Source: Didymella arachidicola (taxonomy: Eukaryota > Ascomycota > Dothideomycetes > Pleosporales > Didymellaceae). From it: a stretch of 64,000 bases of DNA. Under the pieces are notes generated by a model, which searched no databases, had not been told where the DNA came from, and worked only from the letters and a program-made list of their open reading frames with translations. Where the stretch lies: NCBI GenBank assembly GCA_016630955.3, contig CM049997.1, positions 496,001-560,000 of the forward strand, given 5' to 3'. Every line of letters starts with the position of its first letter. Within the stretch, counting starts at the first letter, position 1. A program made the position numbers and the translations under genes. This document shows, piece by piece, positions 34,652 to 46,240 of this stretch.

Positions 34652-37434
34652 TGAACATAAGCCGCGTCGGAGCGCGGTACGTGTCTGTACACAGGTCTGC
34701 GCATGTATCGCCTTGAACTTACTCAGCATGGCAACAGATTACCATGTATATATGTGTATACCTTTGTGATCGTCAGAGTCTTCAAGTCAAAATGTTGAAC
34801 AACTCATCGGGTAGTACTGTAGGCTGCAAGCGTCATAATGCCAGCACAATTCAACTCGAGTACAGCTCCGGAACAGTGGGATATTAGCTCCAGCTGTGCA
34901 GTAGAAACATGATACCCAGGTAGCGTGGTGCTTGCAGCTTGTCTTGCCATACTCTTGCAGCTGAGCGGACTGGCACGGCAAGGTACGTCAGAGGCTGATT
35001 GACGCTTTTCGATCACTCATTGGAGATAGAGTCGCGAATGGCGCAGATATCCTTACGAGGTGTTGTAACACATGTACTCGCTCATCGCTCAGCTTCAAAG
35101 ACCGAGGTATTGGGCTTCGCCTCGTAGCGATGTTTGAAGGTCTCAGAAGTCGCTTATGCAATCATATGAGGTTATTCTCGTAGAGCCGAGATCTCGATCT
35201 GAGGTTGGCCTTTAAACTAGCGTCGTTAAGTCCAGTCTTCTGTAAAGACCGCTTGTTGAAAAAAAAAAAAAAAAAAAAAAAATATCGCCGCCTTCGGTGT
35301 CAGCGTCGGTTGCTACTGCGAGCACAATCGATCGGTGGCTCGTCGACCAAGACCACGATCTCGGAGCCGACGAGGGGCGTCCAAGATTACGTTCTCGGTG
35401 GCTATCCCGAGTGGCGATCTCCGTACTTGCATCTCTTCGTTTGATTTTGTGACACCTGCAGCTTCCCGCCTTGGCTGCATTAAGGCAGTGCTACAGTAGA
35501 ACTGCGAATAAGATTAAGCAGATTCTGGCAGATGCGATAGCACCCAATCCCCTATACCTCCGGCGTGGGGCTGCTACCCTTAAGAAAGAAGTGACTGTCA
35601 AAGACAAGCTTCTCTCTGTACTAATCTGCTAGGAAGCTAGACCAGAGAGAGCCTGCCAGTTTCCTCTATGCGTTAAAACGTGGCTGACGCTAAACAAATG
35701 TCAAAAACGAGATCAAATCGAGGGATGTGAACTCGGGCTTGAACAAGTAACTACCAATGCCGAGATGATGCTGTGTAACACGTGGTATAGTATCTCGCAT
35801 CCACTGACACATGTCCGTAAGCAGACCGCTTTCAGAGGCTTCGAAAACTTGCAGCTATATCTTTTCGTGTTTTAGACTATATTGCTATAATACCGTAAGC
35901 TCAGAGATTGAGCCAAGCAGGACACGATTCGACCTCGGCAATGGTCCTTATCATGCAGTGGGCCCTATCGGATCGCTAATTAATTGCTAGTAGCTTCTCT
36001 GAGAAGTTTAATTAGAGAACAATATGTGTTGTTCCCACATGAGGCTGCTAGAGCAATCATGTTGAATAGTATATTGTGGTCGGCCGACGGCCGGACGGAA
36101 GCCTAACTATGGTACATCATTCCATGACGGTGATACTGCTGAAGTCCACGACAAATGCTTCCTCGTTAGATGCATAGTGTTCGTATCGATCGTTGAGAGT
36201 ATCTCTATTACGTCTCGTGTTCTTCTCTGTGCTCGATTGCTCGCTCCACTCTACAGAACCGTGATTAGAACCAGCACAGTTCAGCTCAGGGATAGCATGG
36301 CAATCTTTCGCCCGCTCGACCAATCAAATTGCTCATATTCTGTTATCTGTGTCTTAGATTGACAACAAAGAAAGCGCCAAACAAATCTCGAGGTCACAGA
36401 GTAACATGTTAGCAGCGCGTATATAATCTCGTACTCTTGCACGAGTCTATTTAATCCCTCTCAGATATTCTGATTAGTGGTGCGCCATATCGATCACGCC
36501 AAATAAGCTCAAAAAGTCGGTTGCGACCGAAATATGCCGCAGTGTTGTTGCTGCTGTGTAAGTATCACAGGATTTTTGAACGGTGTGCACTCCGTGCGCA
36601 TGCCTCACGATCAGCGATTAGAGGTACAGTCTACATTCTTATATCGATTCCCCTTATCCTGAACTATACATGGAGGTCTCCAGGAGTACACGATGCACTT
36701 CATAACCTAGACTGATCAACATCTGCCGCAAACAAGGTGAGTTTCTGGCATGAGTGCTAATCAAAGCGTCATATCTCTCTCCTAAGATGCAGCTGAATGT
36801 AGTTTAATCATCTCTAAGGGACTCCACTTCAGTATTTGCTCAGAAAAAAGACAAAACGACCAAGTTATCCAATAGTCACGCGTGAGACTCGCAGTCAGGT
36901 GTGTCCAACCGGACGACACCTTTCCAAGGCTAGTCCTCCAGGAGTGTTCGACTATCTCTAAAAACATACAATTGCATATATCTATGCAGTTGCATTTTTA
37001 ATGGTAAGAGCTTTGCTTCATCGCTAGAAGATGTCGACATGTTGACTGACATAATCAGGCCAAGGAAAAGCATAGTTTTGTCTGGCAGTGCGTACGTATC
37101 ACAACACCTATGATGGCAAACTTTCAGCTGAGCAAAGAAAGTGCTCCTGTGGTTTCCCGTCCATTCCGTATCGAAGCGATGCGTGTCCAAATTGTGCCTG
37201 TAAACGGTGCGGTGACTGCCGCGTTACAAAGATCCAAATACGGTAGAGTTCAGGAGGGATTGAAGATCTCCGGGATATCCTTGTAGACTTTCATGCATAA
37301 CCTTTGTCATGGGGAACTAATGCGACATGATCGAAGAGATGAACACTGCCATTCACGAGTCATCCAGACTCTAAATGAATTGCCAATGGCAGTAATGTGT
37401 ATTGAGGGTTGTCTAGGTACTGAAGTCAAGGAAT
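34652..37434. other. 2.8 kb gene-poor stretch
   Basis: No gene recognised on either strand. The stretch from about 35700 to 37000 is visibly richer in A and T than the flanking genes, with frequent stops. It contains a 24-A run at 35259-35282. It may hold old, decayed mobile-element sequence, but I could identify no terminal repeats, transposase or reverse transcriptase motif. Confidence 0.4.
35259..35282 (+). repeat. homopolymer A24
   Basis: Twenty-four consecutive A on the plus strand between ordinary sequence. It could be slippage-generated, or the 3' tail of a retroposed element lying to its left. Confidence 0.95.
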
Positions 37435-40400
37435 CTACTTGAGCTTGACACTCAACACTCCCTTCCATGCTTCCACCGCTGCATCCACATACTCCCGTGC
37501 ATAATGATCTACGTCATTCTCAGATACCAAGCTCTCCAGCGCGCTTCCAGTATTGCCCCACCGGACCTGTGCCTTGATCGCCACAACACCCCTCTTCTGC
37601 AACAAGTCGATGTAGCTATTTGCTACCTTACCAATTGCCGCATATGCGCCCTTAACCTCTGCATCGATCTGCTTTGCCCAATCCTTCGGCACAGAGGCCT
37701 TCATGGGGTGCGGCGTTTTTGGCTGGACGACGAGAGTGTTGACCTCGGACGCTAGACGTGGTAGAAGGCGCAGTATTTCGAGTGCTGAGTAGGTGGCGAT
37801 GAGCATGTCCTCGGTGATCATTGTGGGTTCATCGACGGCATCTACGCCGGTTGAAATGGAGACGATGAGAGTCTCTTGATCCTGGCGCAACTTCTTGATG
37901 TTCGTGAGCAGAGCGCTAAAGAGCGTGGTATCTGCCTTGGAGGAGTTGATGGCCGCATAGAGAAGTACGGAAATTGGGTGCCAGAAGTCTTCAACGACAA
38001 GGAGTTCCGCTGGAGTGGTGTGAGCCGCAAGGGCCTCCAGAGAAGGCGGCGTCCAGTTCACGGGTGTGCCGTCGTGGTAGAGGATCTTGCTGATCGATTC
38101 GCGGTTGTGATACTGGGTGAGGACATCTTCGGTGGAAGGAATGTCTGCCGGCATAAGGAAGGAGTAAGGTCGATGGATGCTCGAGTGTTCGTATGCGGGG
38201 AAGACAGAGCGGTCGATGTTGTCTGAGAGGGTCTGGATATCTGCGGAGTGAGTGAGCATCGGCGTCGAGGTACATTGATTGCAGTTCTTACTCCTGTAGA
38301 CAACATCGGGAAGATCTCCCGCAGGCTCACCCTTGAGACGAGCGATGCGGCGGCGTTCGAGCATTGAAGTATGTCTCGTCAGAGAAGTCGTCAGCTTCTC
38401 GTTCATAGAGATCAAATCCATTGCAGAATCCCAGTGAAACCGCTTGATATCTCTGAAGATGAGTCCTTCCTGAACTCTACTCATTTTGTCAACAGTGTCG
38501 ACGACATGCTTCAATTCGGCATTCGCGGAATAGCCTTTGTGGTGCTTGACATCGAACGGCTGTGTCAGAGCGATTCGCGATAAAAGGTAAGGAGACAGTG
38601 TATCCACAAGCATCTCCTTGATGGAAGGCTTCACATTCTTCCATACCTGAAATGCGACTGTACCAAGACCAAGGTTCAGATGCAGGCGCGTAGATAGAAG
38701 CGCGAGTGGACGATTATGCTTATCTGTATCTCGGTCCACGGCCGTGCGTGTCAACAGCGCAGCCTGCAACAAAAGTCGTGAATTTTGACCGGAAGTATCG
38801 CCTGACTCCGCATTCAGATGGTGCAATTTTGTGAGACAGTAAGCGATCAGCATGGTCGCATCTTGGTCTTTTGGCAACATCTTGCTGATCTTGGATGCCC
38901 GCTCTACCAACGACTGCAGTGTCTTTATAGAGGGCGAAGCTGTGAGTGAGACCTCAACCAGGTAGGTGAACTTAAGAACACAGAGTTCAGCGCGTGCCCT
39001 GTCCTCAAGCTGAGATTCGGCGTCATCGTCACCTGAACTGATCGCTTTCGTGCCCTCTTCGATGAATGACAGGAAATCAATTCTCTCTTCGTCGCTCATG
39101 CCCTCAACAGATCGACGAAGATCCACAAAGCAGCTAGGTATCTTTGAGAATTGCGTAAAGTAATCTTTGCAGTCTTGCAGAAGGCTGTCGCCGAGGTAGT
39201 TGTGCAGAATCAAGTGCACAAGTCGAAGAGGTCGATCAAGCTGGAGTGTGTTGGAACTGAAAACGCGATCCTTGATAGCCCGTATCTTTTCCTTTGATCT
39301 ACTTCGGTCAGCAGAAGCCCGAGAAGCTTTGGCGCGAAACTCACTGTTCGGGTGCATACAGATGCCTAACAGCATCGATCAAGTATTGCCAGACATTCAC
39401 TCTTGCTGAGCATAGCTGTTGCAGTGGTTCGGGATCGCCGATGCTCGATGCGTTCAATGCGCTTTCAATAAGGTCCAGGATATGCTTCTGCAGTAGCTCG
39501 TACTGCTGTGCGCTTGAAAGAATGTCGACCGTGAGCAAGGAGATGTCTAGGGCATGCTTCTCCATGATGGAAGCCAAATGAGCAGGCGGATCTTTCCAGA
39601 GCCCGAGAAGCTGCGTGAACTTTCCTTGTCGCGCATAAATTTTGGCCATAAAACGGATATCTCGAATATCTCTAACACTGATGGGGTCGCTCTGATCCGG
39701 TCAGCTGAGCTTTATGACGTAAAATGAAGATATTACCTCTGGCCTTTCGTAGGCATCCTTCATCTGCTTCAAAGCCACAGCTAGCTGAATCTCGGCCATT
39801 CTGTCAGCAATGCCCGCTGCTTTACCTGCCTGTATCTTTTGCTCTGCAGACATCTGCTGCGCGAATATTTGGGTGTAGTAGCTGATCTTATCGGTGGATG
39901 CTGCTTCCGCTCTGTACTTCACGATTGCCTGGGTGTATGAGCGGCGTGGCTCGACATCAACGGTACATATGCGAGATGTCAACATACCGTGCGAGCATCG
40001 TCCCAGCATCCGTTTCGCATAGCCGCGGTGAAGAAATCATCCCAGAGGTTCTTGCGGCCCTTCTTGGTGGCTTTGAGCGCTGCAGCATTCTGCCATGCCT
40101 TGACTCCTTCATTGCCTACAGTGCCGACGTTTGCAAGCTTGGGATTCGATCGAAGGGTAGCTTCCACGATAAGTCTGTATGCATATTCAAGCAATAGTTC
40201 GTCTTGTTGTGTTGCTTTGTTCTGGCAAACTTCCACCAAAGACCTTGCAATCGTCTCAGGTGGGGTTTGTAATTGTAGAGAGACATCGGCCCTCCATGCC
40301 TATTGGCCCATCAGCCAGAGGGTCACATGACCTTGCAAATGACTTACGTTCAAGTATGGGTTGCCAGGGCTCTTCTTGAGCAATTTGTCGATGTAAGAGA

Positions 40401-40464
40401 GCGCGAACTTGGGCTTCGGGTACTCCCGCCTAGCTTTCGAGAGTTTATCCCAGGTAAATGCCAT
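37435..40464 (-). CDS. NAA25: NatB N-terminal acetyltransferase auxiliary subunit
   Basis: Equivalent to yeast Mdm20; anchors the catalytic Naa20 subunit to ribosomes and shapes acetylation of Met-Asp/Glu/Asn/Gln N-termini. Six exons: 40464-40348, 40299-39988, 39928-39737, 39691-39345, 39298-38292 and 38240-37435; all phases match, giving 926 residues. The N-terminus carries TPR-like repeats (ARREYPKPKFALSYIDKLLK; RNLWDDFFTAAM-like unit before WDDART), then the conserved RDIRFMAKIYARQGKFTQLL. The mid region has LDRPLRLVHLILHNY and a late block SVFPAYEHSSIHRPY. The fifth intron (38241-38291) is 51 nt with no in-frame stop, so retention would simply insert 17 residues. Head-to-tail with mitochondrial MetRS, 310 nt apart. 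Confidence 0.91.
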
Positions 40465-40774
40465 CTCAGCTGTTACTAAAAGAGTGTGTTGGGAGTCGAT
40501 GCTGGAACAAAGTGTAAGCGCGAGAAAAGGCTAGACAGCCCACTTCGGCGGCGTAAGTGGGATGGTCCGTGCCCATGCAACAATGCACTTATCTCTGAGA
40601 GGCGACCCGAATGTGAGGAGACACTTTGGGGCACACTGGAGACCTAATTTTTTTTTTGTAAAACTTGTGATTTCATTCAATTCTGGCTCATGCACGAGTA
40701 TCCCAGGACATCGTTCCCAAGACATCGTTACTAGAAGTACATATACTACAGTTTATAGTGCCAAAATGAGCTTC
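40465..40774. other. short intergenic spacer
   Basis: Between the 3' end of the MetRS gene and the start of NAA25 on the same strand. Contains a T9-10 run near 40650. No gene. Confidence 0.4.
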
Positions 40775-42784
40775 CTATTCTTCGCTCGACAAGGGCGGGA
40801 AAAGTACACCTTCATGCTTGGAGCCAAGTTGAACCGTAGGTGTGCCATAGTCAAGATCGGCACCGGGCTGACAGTAGGCAAGGGTTCTTTTGTCTTCCTT
40901 TACACCGAGCTGGTTGAGAAGCATCTCTGCCTTGTTTGGCATGTAGGGCTGGAGCAGAATGCCAGTAATGCGCAAAGCTTCAGCAGCAAGGTAAATAGTC
41001 CGGTCGACATCCTCTCCGGGCTCGCCTGGCGCGAAACCAAGTAGGTTATCCCAAGGTTTTGACATCTGGAAGAAAGCGTTCGCCTAAGTGATATCAGCTG
41101 CTGTCTGCTTCGACCAAGCGAAAGAAAGTACTTACGCTTCGTACAAAGTCGGTCAGTTGATGCAAAGCTTTGCGAGGATCATAGGCGTCGAATAATCCAT
41201 CAACCTTGGATCCGACCGTGCTCAGTGAGTTGGTCCAGAAATGTGAACCAGGGCCTTCGCTCCAGTACTCTGGTGGCGAGCTGCCAATGCGCTCAATTGC
41301 GCCGCGAACACTCCACTTCTTGCCTCTAGTGACACGCGATGCAAGATTGCCAAGCTGCTGGTTCAAAAACTTGTTGTACAGCTTGATTATATGAGCGTTG
41401 TCGTAGCTTGCGTCATCCTGGATGCCGCCATCATGGGCCATATAGAAACGCATAACGTCTGACCCGTATCGGTCTATAGCATGGAAAGGGTCAACCACCC
41501 TGCCAGTCGATTTGGACATCTTCGCACCTCCAAGAGTCCAATGGGCGTGCGTCAGGATCTTCTTTGGAAGTGGGAGACCGAGGGCCATCAAGAACGCTGG
41601 CCAGTATATGCAATGGAAGCGAACAATATCCTTGCCAATGACGTGGCAGTCAGCAGGCCAGCCGCCATCTTGCTCTTTACCCGGTACAAATGGATAACCC
41701 GCCTTTGTCGCATAATTCATGAGAGCATCGAGCCACACATAGATCGTTTGCGAGTCGTCATCTGGAACACGGATGCCCCACTGCAGGCGGTCGTAGGGCC
41801 GAGAGATGGACAGATCTTCGAGACCAGACTCGACAGACTGAATCACATCCTTGTAGCGGTGCTCTGGAACGATCCAGTCCGGATTTCGCTGGTAAAACTC
41901 GAGGAGCGGTTCGCGGAATGCAGACAGGCGGAAGTGGTAGTTCTCTTCTGAAGACCATTCGACTTCACTCCCTGTCTCGATGGATGTCTGTAATATGTCA
42001 GTCAATCTATAGAGCTGCCATTGAGTCAGACCATACCATGATCTTTCTTCCTGTCGACGGTTCGATCCAAGGCTGGACTTGCGACTGTGGGTAAAAGCAC
42101 TCATCGGTAACCGAGTACCACCCCTCGTGCTTCTGCTCGTAGATGAGTCCCTTCTCTTGTAGCAGGAACTGTCCGGTATCAGCCATTCAGGTCGACGACT
42201 GGTTTGTGTCCATCTTTTCATACCCAAGCATATTGCACAACATCCTTGTGATCCTTGTCCGTCGTCCGTACGAAGTGATCGTTCGAGATCTCGGCCTTTC
42301 GCGCAAGGTCCTAATTGGTGTGAGCCTCGAGCGGGTTCATGGGCTTGCGGTCGCGTTGCGTACTCGGAAGATATCTGCACCCTTGTCACAGAATGCTTTG
42401 GGGTCAGCGCCTGCTTTGGCCGCTGCTTTTTGAACCTTCTCATAGTGAGCATTGTTCGTTTCTCCGGGAGAGTGTGACTACCTTCAGCCCATGCTCGTCT
42501 GTTCCAGTGCACATAATCGCCCTCTTTCCCCTGAGAACGCTCCATCGTTTTACGATGTCCGTGAGGACCATGGTATATAAGTGTCCAACATGAGGGGCGG
42601 CGTTCACGTAAAAGATGGGCGTTGTGATGTAGTATGGCTTCTCAGACGTCGATTTGGTCGCATTGAACCGTCTGGGGCTGTTGTACACTGTGCATGACCG
42701 GCAGATCCAGGGTGAGCTTCGCGAGAAGCCCGAATATATACTGCGTAGTGCTGGAAACGTCGTTTTGACTAGTCGCGTTTGCAT
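40775..42784 (-). CDS. MSM1: mitochondrial methionyl-tRNA synthetase
   Basis: Charges mitochondrial tRNA-Met. Six exons: 42784-42482, 42435-42364, 42310-42224, 42168-42037, 41987-41136 and 41083-40775, with introns of 46-55 nt. The joined protein has 584 residues, as in yeast Msm1. The N-terminus is a mitochondrial presequence (basic, no acidic residues in the first 40). The catalytic core has YYITTPIFYVNAAPHVGHLY with the HIGH-type motif at residues 65-68, CTGTDEHGLK, and the KMSKS loop at about 354-358. Exon 4 carries YSVTDECFYPQSQV, and the Asn/Trp-rich C-terminal helical domain ends LSSEE. It lacks the cytosolic-type C-terminal extension. Confidence 0.96.
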
Positions 42785-43956
42785 ACTGTCTCAATGGCGG
42801 CGCAACGCGCTGGACTTGATCTTTCCAGCTTGAAAGCTCCGAGGCACTTTGACCACATGCGGCCTAGTACACATGACTAAGCATGGAACTGCACTCTCGC
42901 TGCTCTCGCGACTGGCAACGACCTTAAACCGCCGCCTATTGCGCTGCCTCAATTGGCATACTATTGCCGACACATTCTTCTGGCTGAGGACTTCGCCGTT
43001 GCATGCGTAATAATTGAGGCGTGATCTGATTTCCAGTCCGATAATGATTCGTAGTTAGATGCACGTCGACGATGTAGGCGCCACAAACTTCAGGCGCGAG
43101 TGCTTGACATTGCACAGCACAGAAAGAGCAGGGATTTATGGTACTGATCGATTGGTCTTCTGGGAACTCGACTGTTTCCATTGTCACTATCATCAGCTCG
43201 ACTCGCCAATGCGCACCCCACCTCAACGCTCACCAGGTGTGAACGCCCCAATATTGCACAATGCTTCCAGGTCATGTACTCTAACAAGTCATTCCAGGTG
43301 ACTTTGTTTCACGAATCGACCGTTGAATTGAGGCGTTCTTACCCAAAGAACGGAGATGAGGGTGCTGTAGTGCCAAGGATCAAATCGCTATTCAGATTCT
43401 ATTCAGACCCGAAAACGACAACATCATGATGCCGCCTTCACCACCTTCGCCATCTCAGAAGAACAGCAATCCCTTTCCGAATAACGCAGGCACATCGCCT
43501 GTTCCTTTGTGTACCCGCGGCCAGACTATCCAGGATGATGGTACCGACATGCTGCTGCATCAATGCTCGCCATTGAGTCTGTTCTTTGCTGTTATGGATA
43601 ACTTCGATCAGGTACAGAGGCCTTCGTGATTGGGTACCTCGAACCTCCATGCAGAGGGAAGCCCTTTGAACCGCTGTCCTTCACCTTTATGTCTGTTCCT
43701 GTATTGGACGCCATTGAGAGTCTACGCTCGTCGCTATTGACGCTCAGTAAACCTATTGACGCTATTGACCTACTATCGCAAAGACATGAGTACAACTCTT
43801 TGTTCACGCACAACGGCTTTCGAGTATATAACGTCCGGCTGCCAGTTCCAATACTTTCACCATCGACTCATCGACAACACACCAGTCAATCATTCGGTCA
43901 ATCAATCAACTACCAACTTATTCATTCACTTCAAGATAATCTTCCGAACGTTCCAA
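42785..43956. other. 1.2 kb intergenic with weak co-linear frames
   Basis: Promoter of the MetRS gene (minus) and of the pheromone-like gene (plus). A plus frame near 43280-43425 (VTLFHESTVELRRSYPKNGD) is followed, shifted by one base, by a Pro/Ser/Asn-rich frame to 43629 with ATG codons at 43426. It might be a decayed gene, but there is no exon support. Confidence 0.3.
43825..43831 (+). promoter_or_regulatory. TATA box of the pheromone-like gene
   Basis: TATATAA, 126 nt before the ATG at 43957. It is followed by a C/A/T-rich leader with no intervening ATG in good context, consistent with a strongly transcribed gene with a leader of roughly 90-100 nt. Confidence 0.5.
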
Positions 43957-44430
43957 ATGAGGTTCAACGCTGTCATCGCTGCCACCATTCTGGCTGCCAC
44001 CGTCTCCGGTGCTGCCATCGCCAACCCCGCTCCCACCGATGTCACTGAGGCCACCTCCGACGCCACCGAGACTACCATCGACGGTCCTTCCGCTGAGGAC
44101 CTTGCCAGCTTCCCCGAGGATCTGTACTACGTCGAGGAGGGTGACGAGACCGAGGGCACCGTCGAGAAGCGCGAAGCTGGCGACTGGGTCTGGTCCCCTA
44201 AGTGGCGCCCCGTCGGTCTCCCAGTCGGCAAGCGTGACGCACAGCCCGAGGCTGAGGCTGATGCTGGCAAATGGGTCTGGTCGCCCAAGTGGCGTCCCGT
44301 AGGCCTTCCCGTCGGAAAGCGTGATGCACAGCCTGAAGCTGCTGCTGACGCCGATGCCGGCAAGTGGGTTTGGAGCCCTAAGTGGCGTCCTGTCGGTCTC
44401 CCGGTCGGCAAGCGTGACGTTGAGCAGTAA
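43957..44430 (+). CDS. secreted repeat precursor, probable alpha-class mating pheromone
   Basis: A 157-residue intronless pre-pro-protein. The signal peptide is MRFNAVIAATILAATVSGAA. An acidic pro-region with no cysteine follows (to about residue 70), then three copies of the peptide WVWSPKWRPVGLPVG (residues 77-91, 106-120, 137-151), each followed by a Kex2 site KR. Spacers after KR are EA-GD, DA-QP-EA-EA-DA-GK and DA-QP-EA-AA-DA-DA-GK: runs of X-Ala/X-Pro dipeptides as trimmed by Ste13-type dipeptidyl aminopeptidase. This is the layout of yeast alpha-factor and filamentous ppg1 precursors, and W-x-W with a basic-Pro-(x)-Gly-x-Pro core echoes the W...KPGQP pattern. A Kex2-processed cyclic RiPP precursor is the alternative, but no DUF3328 (UstY-type) gene is seen nearby. 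Confidence 0.82.
   Translation: MRFNAVIAATILAATVSGAAIANPAPTDVTEATSDATETTIDGPSAEDLASFPEDLYYVEEGDETEGTVEKREAGDWVWSPKWRPVGLPVGKRDAQPEAEADAGKWVWSPKWRPVGLPVGKRDAQPEAAADADAGKWVWSPKWRPVGLPVGKRDVEQ
44185..44409 (+). repeat. three tandem pheromone-peptide repeats
   Basis: Peptide-coding units at 44185-44229, 44272-44316 and 44365-44409. The encoded 15-residue peptides are identical, while the DNA differs at several synonymous sites (for example GTC, GTC and GTT for the first Val), so the peptide is under purifying selection or gene conversion is incomplete. Confidence 0.95.
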
Positions 44431-44894
44431 AGGCGTCTCCAACTTCGACAATCACAAGTTATGGCACAAAGCAATCGTGGAACGTATCACTGAACGCATC
44501 GCGATCTTCACTTCAGCATCCTCGACGGACTCTGCAGCGATTCGACGGGATATGACGACTTGTACATATACGCCCTTGGACATATCAGCACCAGCATGAG
44601 GCAGGCATGTTTCCTCTGATGCTCTACAGGGCAGGACAGTTTCTCGCATTGGAAGACATCTGTGCGGAAGGTGTTGTGACGATGGAGAACTGGCCTTTTC
44701 TTCAATATGAATTCATTGTTATGCACCAACTCTGCCATTCTGCGCTTGTGACACCTTTGATCCATTTCTGCGAACAACATGACGCCTGTCTGAACGTATT
44801 GACTTGCAGGTGACTTTCCCACGATGTCACTCAACCATCCTCATAAAGACGCTTCTCGCATACATCCTACCTACCACCGATCCCTTACTCTTCC
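44431..44894. other. intergenic, convergent 3' ends
   Basis: Between the pheromone-like gene and the monooxygenase, which face each other. A plus ATG frame at 44607-44813 has no support. Nothing else seen. Confidence 0.4.
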
Positions 44895-46184
44895 TCACCC
44901 GATCTCACAAGTTATGACATCCTCCACAAAGTGTTTCTCTCTGTAGCCCCTTGTCCACCACAGATACCAGGGCACGACATTCATCTTAATCCGATGCCCA
45001 AGCCAACCCACCTCCTGCACAGTCTTGACCACACTCTGAGACTCATCCCACGCCGTCTCAATCCTTGCCCTCCTGAGTGTGTCATATGCATCGAACGCCT
45101 CCTTGACCGGCGTACCATCACTCCCATTCCCACTCTTCTCCATCCACCTCGCCAGCACCCTCGCAAATAACACGCCATCTTCGAACACGATCCCCGTGCT
45201 CTCGCCTTGCGGCGGCATCGCGTGCGCGCTATCACCGATCAGCATGACACGATCGGTAGCCCACTTCCCATGCTTGCTGAGCGTAAACACCGGCCAGAGA
45301 AACAAATCCCTTGCATCCCTAATCCACTCCTCAATCGCTGGTTCCTTGGCGCCGGCGTATCTCTCCAGCATATCAGCGCGCGTCTTCTCTGCATCCGCAC
45401 CCCGCACCCTCCACCCGTCACGCGACTGCAGGCCGTCATCGGGTACCTGCATCAGGGCACCGACATAGATGCTGTCCCTATCTGCGCTGTGGAATGAAGT
45501 AAGCAGCATGCCGCCGCGCGCAAAGTTCATGCCCGACGCTTCAAAGTGCGGAGTCTGGTGCGCTTTGAGCGGCGCGAATCCAAACGCGTTGCAGATCCCA
45601 CTGTATATTGCAATGCGCGAAGGCTCGACGTGCATGAGTCGTGTAGCGCTGTGAATGCCGTCGCAGCCGATGAGGATGTCTGAGGTGGAGGTTGTGCCGT
45701 TGGCGAAGGTGAGGGTTACATCTGTGCCTGTTTCGCTGATCTTGGTGGTCTTTTTGCCGCAGGTTAGGGTAATGTTGGGGTGCTTGGAGATGGCAGCGAG
45801 TACGCCTTTTAGGGCTTCGCCCCGGGTTATGCGTAGTGCTGTGAAGGGTGGTGTTCCCAGGCCTTTGCCATTTGGACCGCGGAAGGAAGACTCGGAGATC
45901 TTGGTGCCGGAGTAGATATCAAACACTTCGACGGCAGGGCATTCAGCACCGTAGTTTGACGAGCGAACCTCTTGAAGTGCACCTAGATGGGAGAGTAGGC
46001 GCAGTGCGTTTGGAGTCAGGTTCACAGCTCCGCCAATCGTTGCGGGTTCTGGTCGGATCTCGTATATTGTGATGAGAGGTGGAGGAGCATTTGCAGGTGC
46101 GAACTTCGTGAGTGATAGTGCTGTTGTCAGCCCTGCTATACCTCCACCTAGTATGGTGATGCGGAGTGGTTTGGTAGTTGCCAT
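44895..46184 (-). CDS. FAD-dependent aromatic monooxygenase (salicylate hydroxylase-like)
   Basis: Hydroxylates an aromatic or similar ring substrate using NAD(P)H and O2. From the ATG at 46184 the protein has 429 residues, intronless. The FAD-binding dinucleotide motif is ITILGGGIAGL (G13-x-G-x-x-G18); the DG motif is DILIGCDGIHSATR; the GD motif is VMLIGDSAHAMPPQGESTGI, all in the expected order. The substrate cannot be read. The open frame extends 20 codons upstream without ATG and overlaps the end of a small minus-strand gene candidate. A SnoaL-like gene is divergent about 1.1 kb away; the two could serve one small oxidative pathway, which is inference. Confidence 0.93.
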   Translation of the reverse strand: MATTKPLRITILGGGIAGLTTALSLTKFAPANAPPPLITIYEIRPEPATIGGAVNLTPNALRLLSHLGALQEVRSSNYGAECPAVEVFDIYSGTKISESSFRGPNGKGLGTPPFTALRITRGEALKGVLAAISKHPNITLTCGKKTTKISETGTDVTLTFANGTTSTSDILIGCDGIHSATRLMHVEPSRIAIYSGICNAFGFAPLKAHQTPHFEASGMNFARGGMLLTSFHSADRDSIYVGALMQVPDDGLQSRDGWRVRGADAEKTRADMLERYAGAKEPAIEEWIRDARDLFLWPVFTLSKHGKWATDRVMLIGDSAHAMPPQGESTGIVFEDGVLFARVLARWMEKSGNGSDGTPVKEAFDAYDTLRRARIETAWDESQSVVKTVQEVGWLGHRIKMNVVPWYLWWTRGYREKHFVEDVITCEIG

Positions 46185-46240
46185 CCTGGTAGGGCTGCGG
46201 GCTCTACTCAAGGTGGATGCTGCCCAGGTGGCGTCTTTCT

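Noticed and set aside
37504..38583. Several plus-strand frames of 60-116 codons
   Set aside because: All are antisense shadows of the NAA25 coding exons.
43957..44430. Dikaritin/ustiloxin-type RiPP precursor
   Set aside because: The Kex2 repeats fit, but no DUF3328 (UstY) oxidase or tyrosinase gene is visible, and the Ste13-type dipeptide spacers and Trp/Pro core fit a pheromone better.
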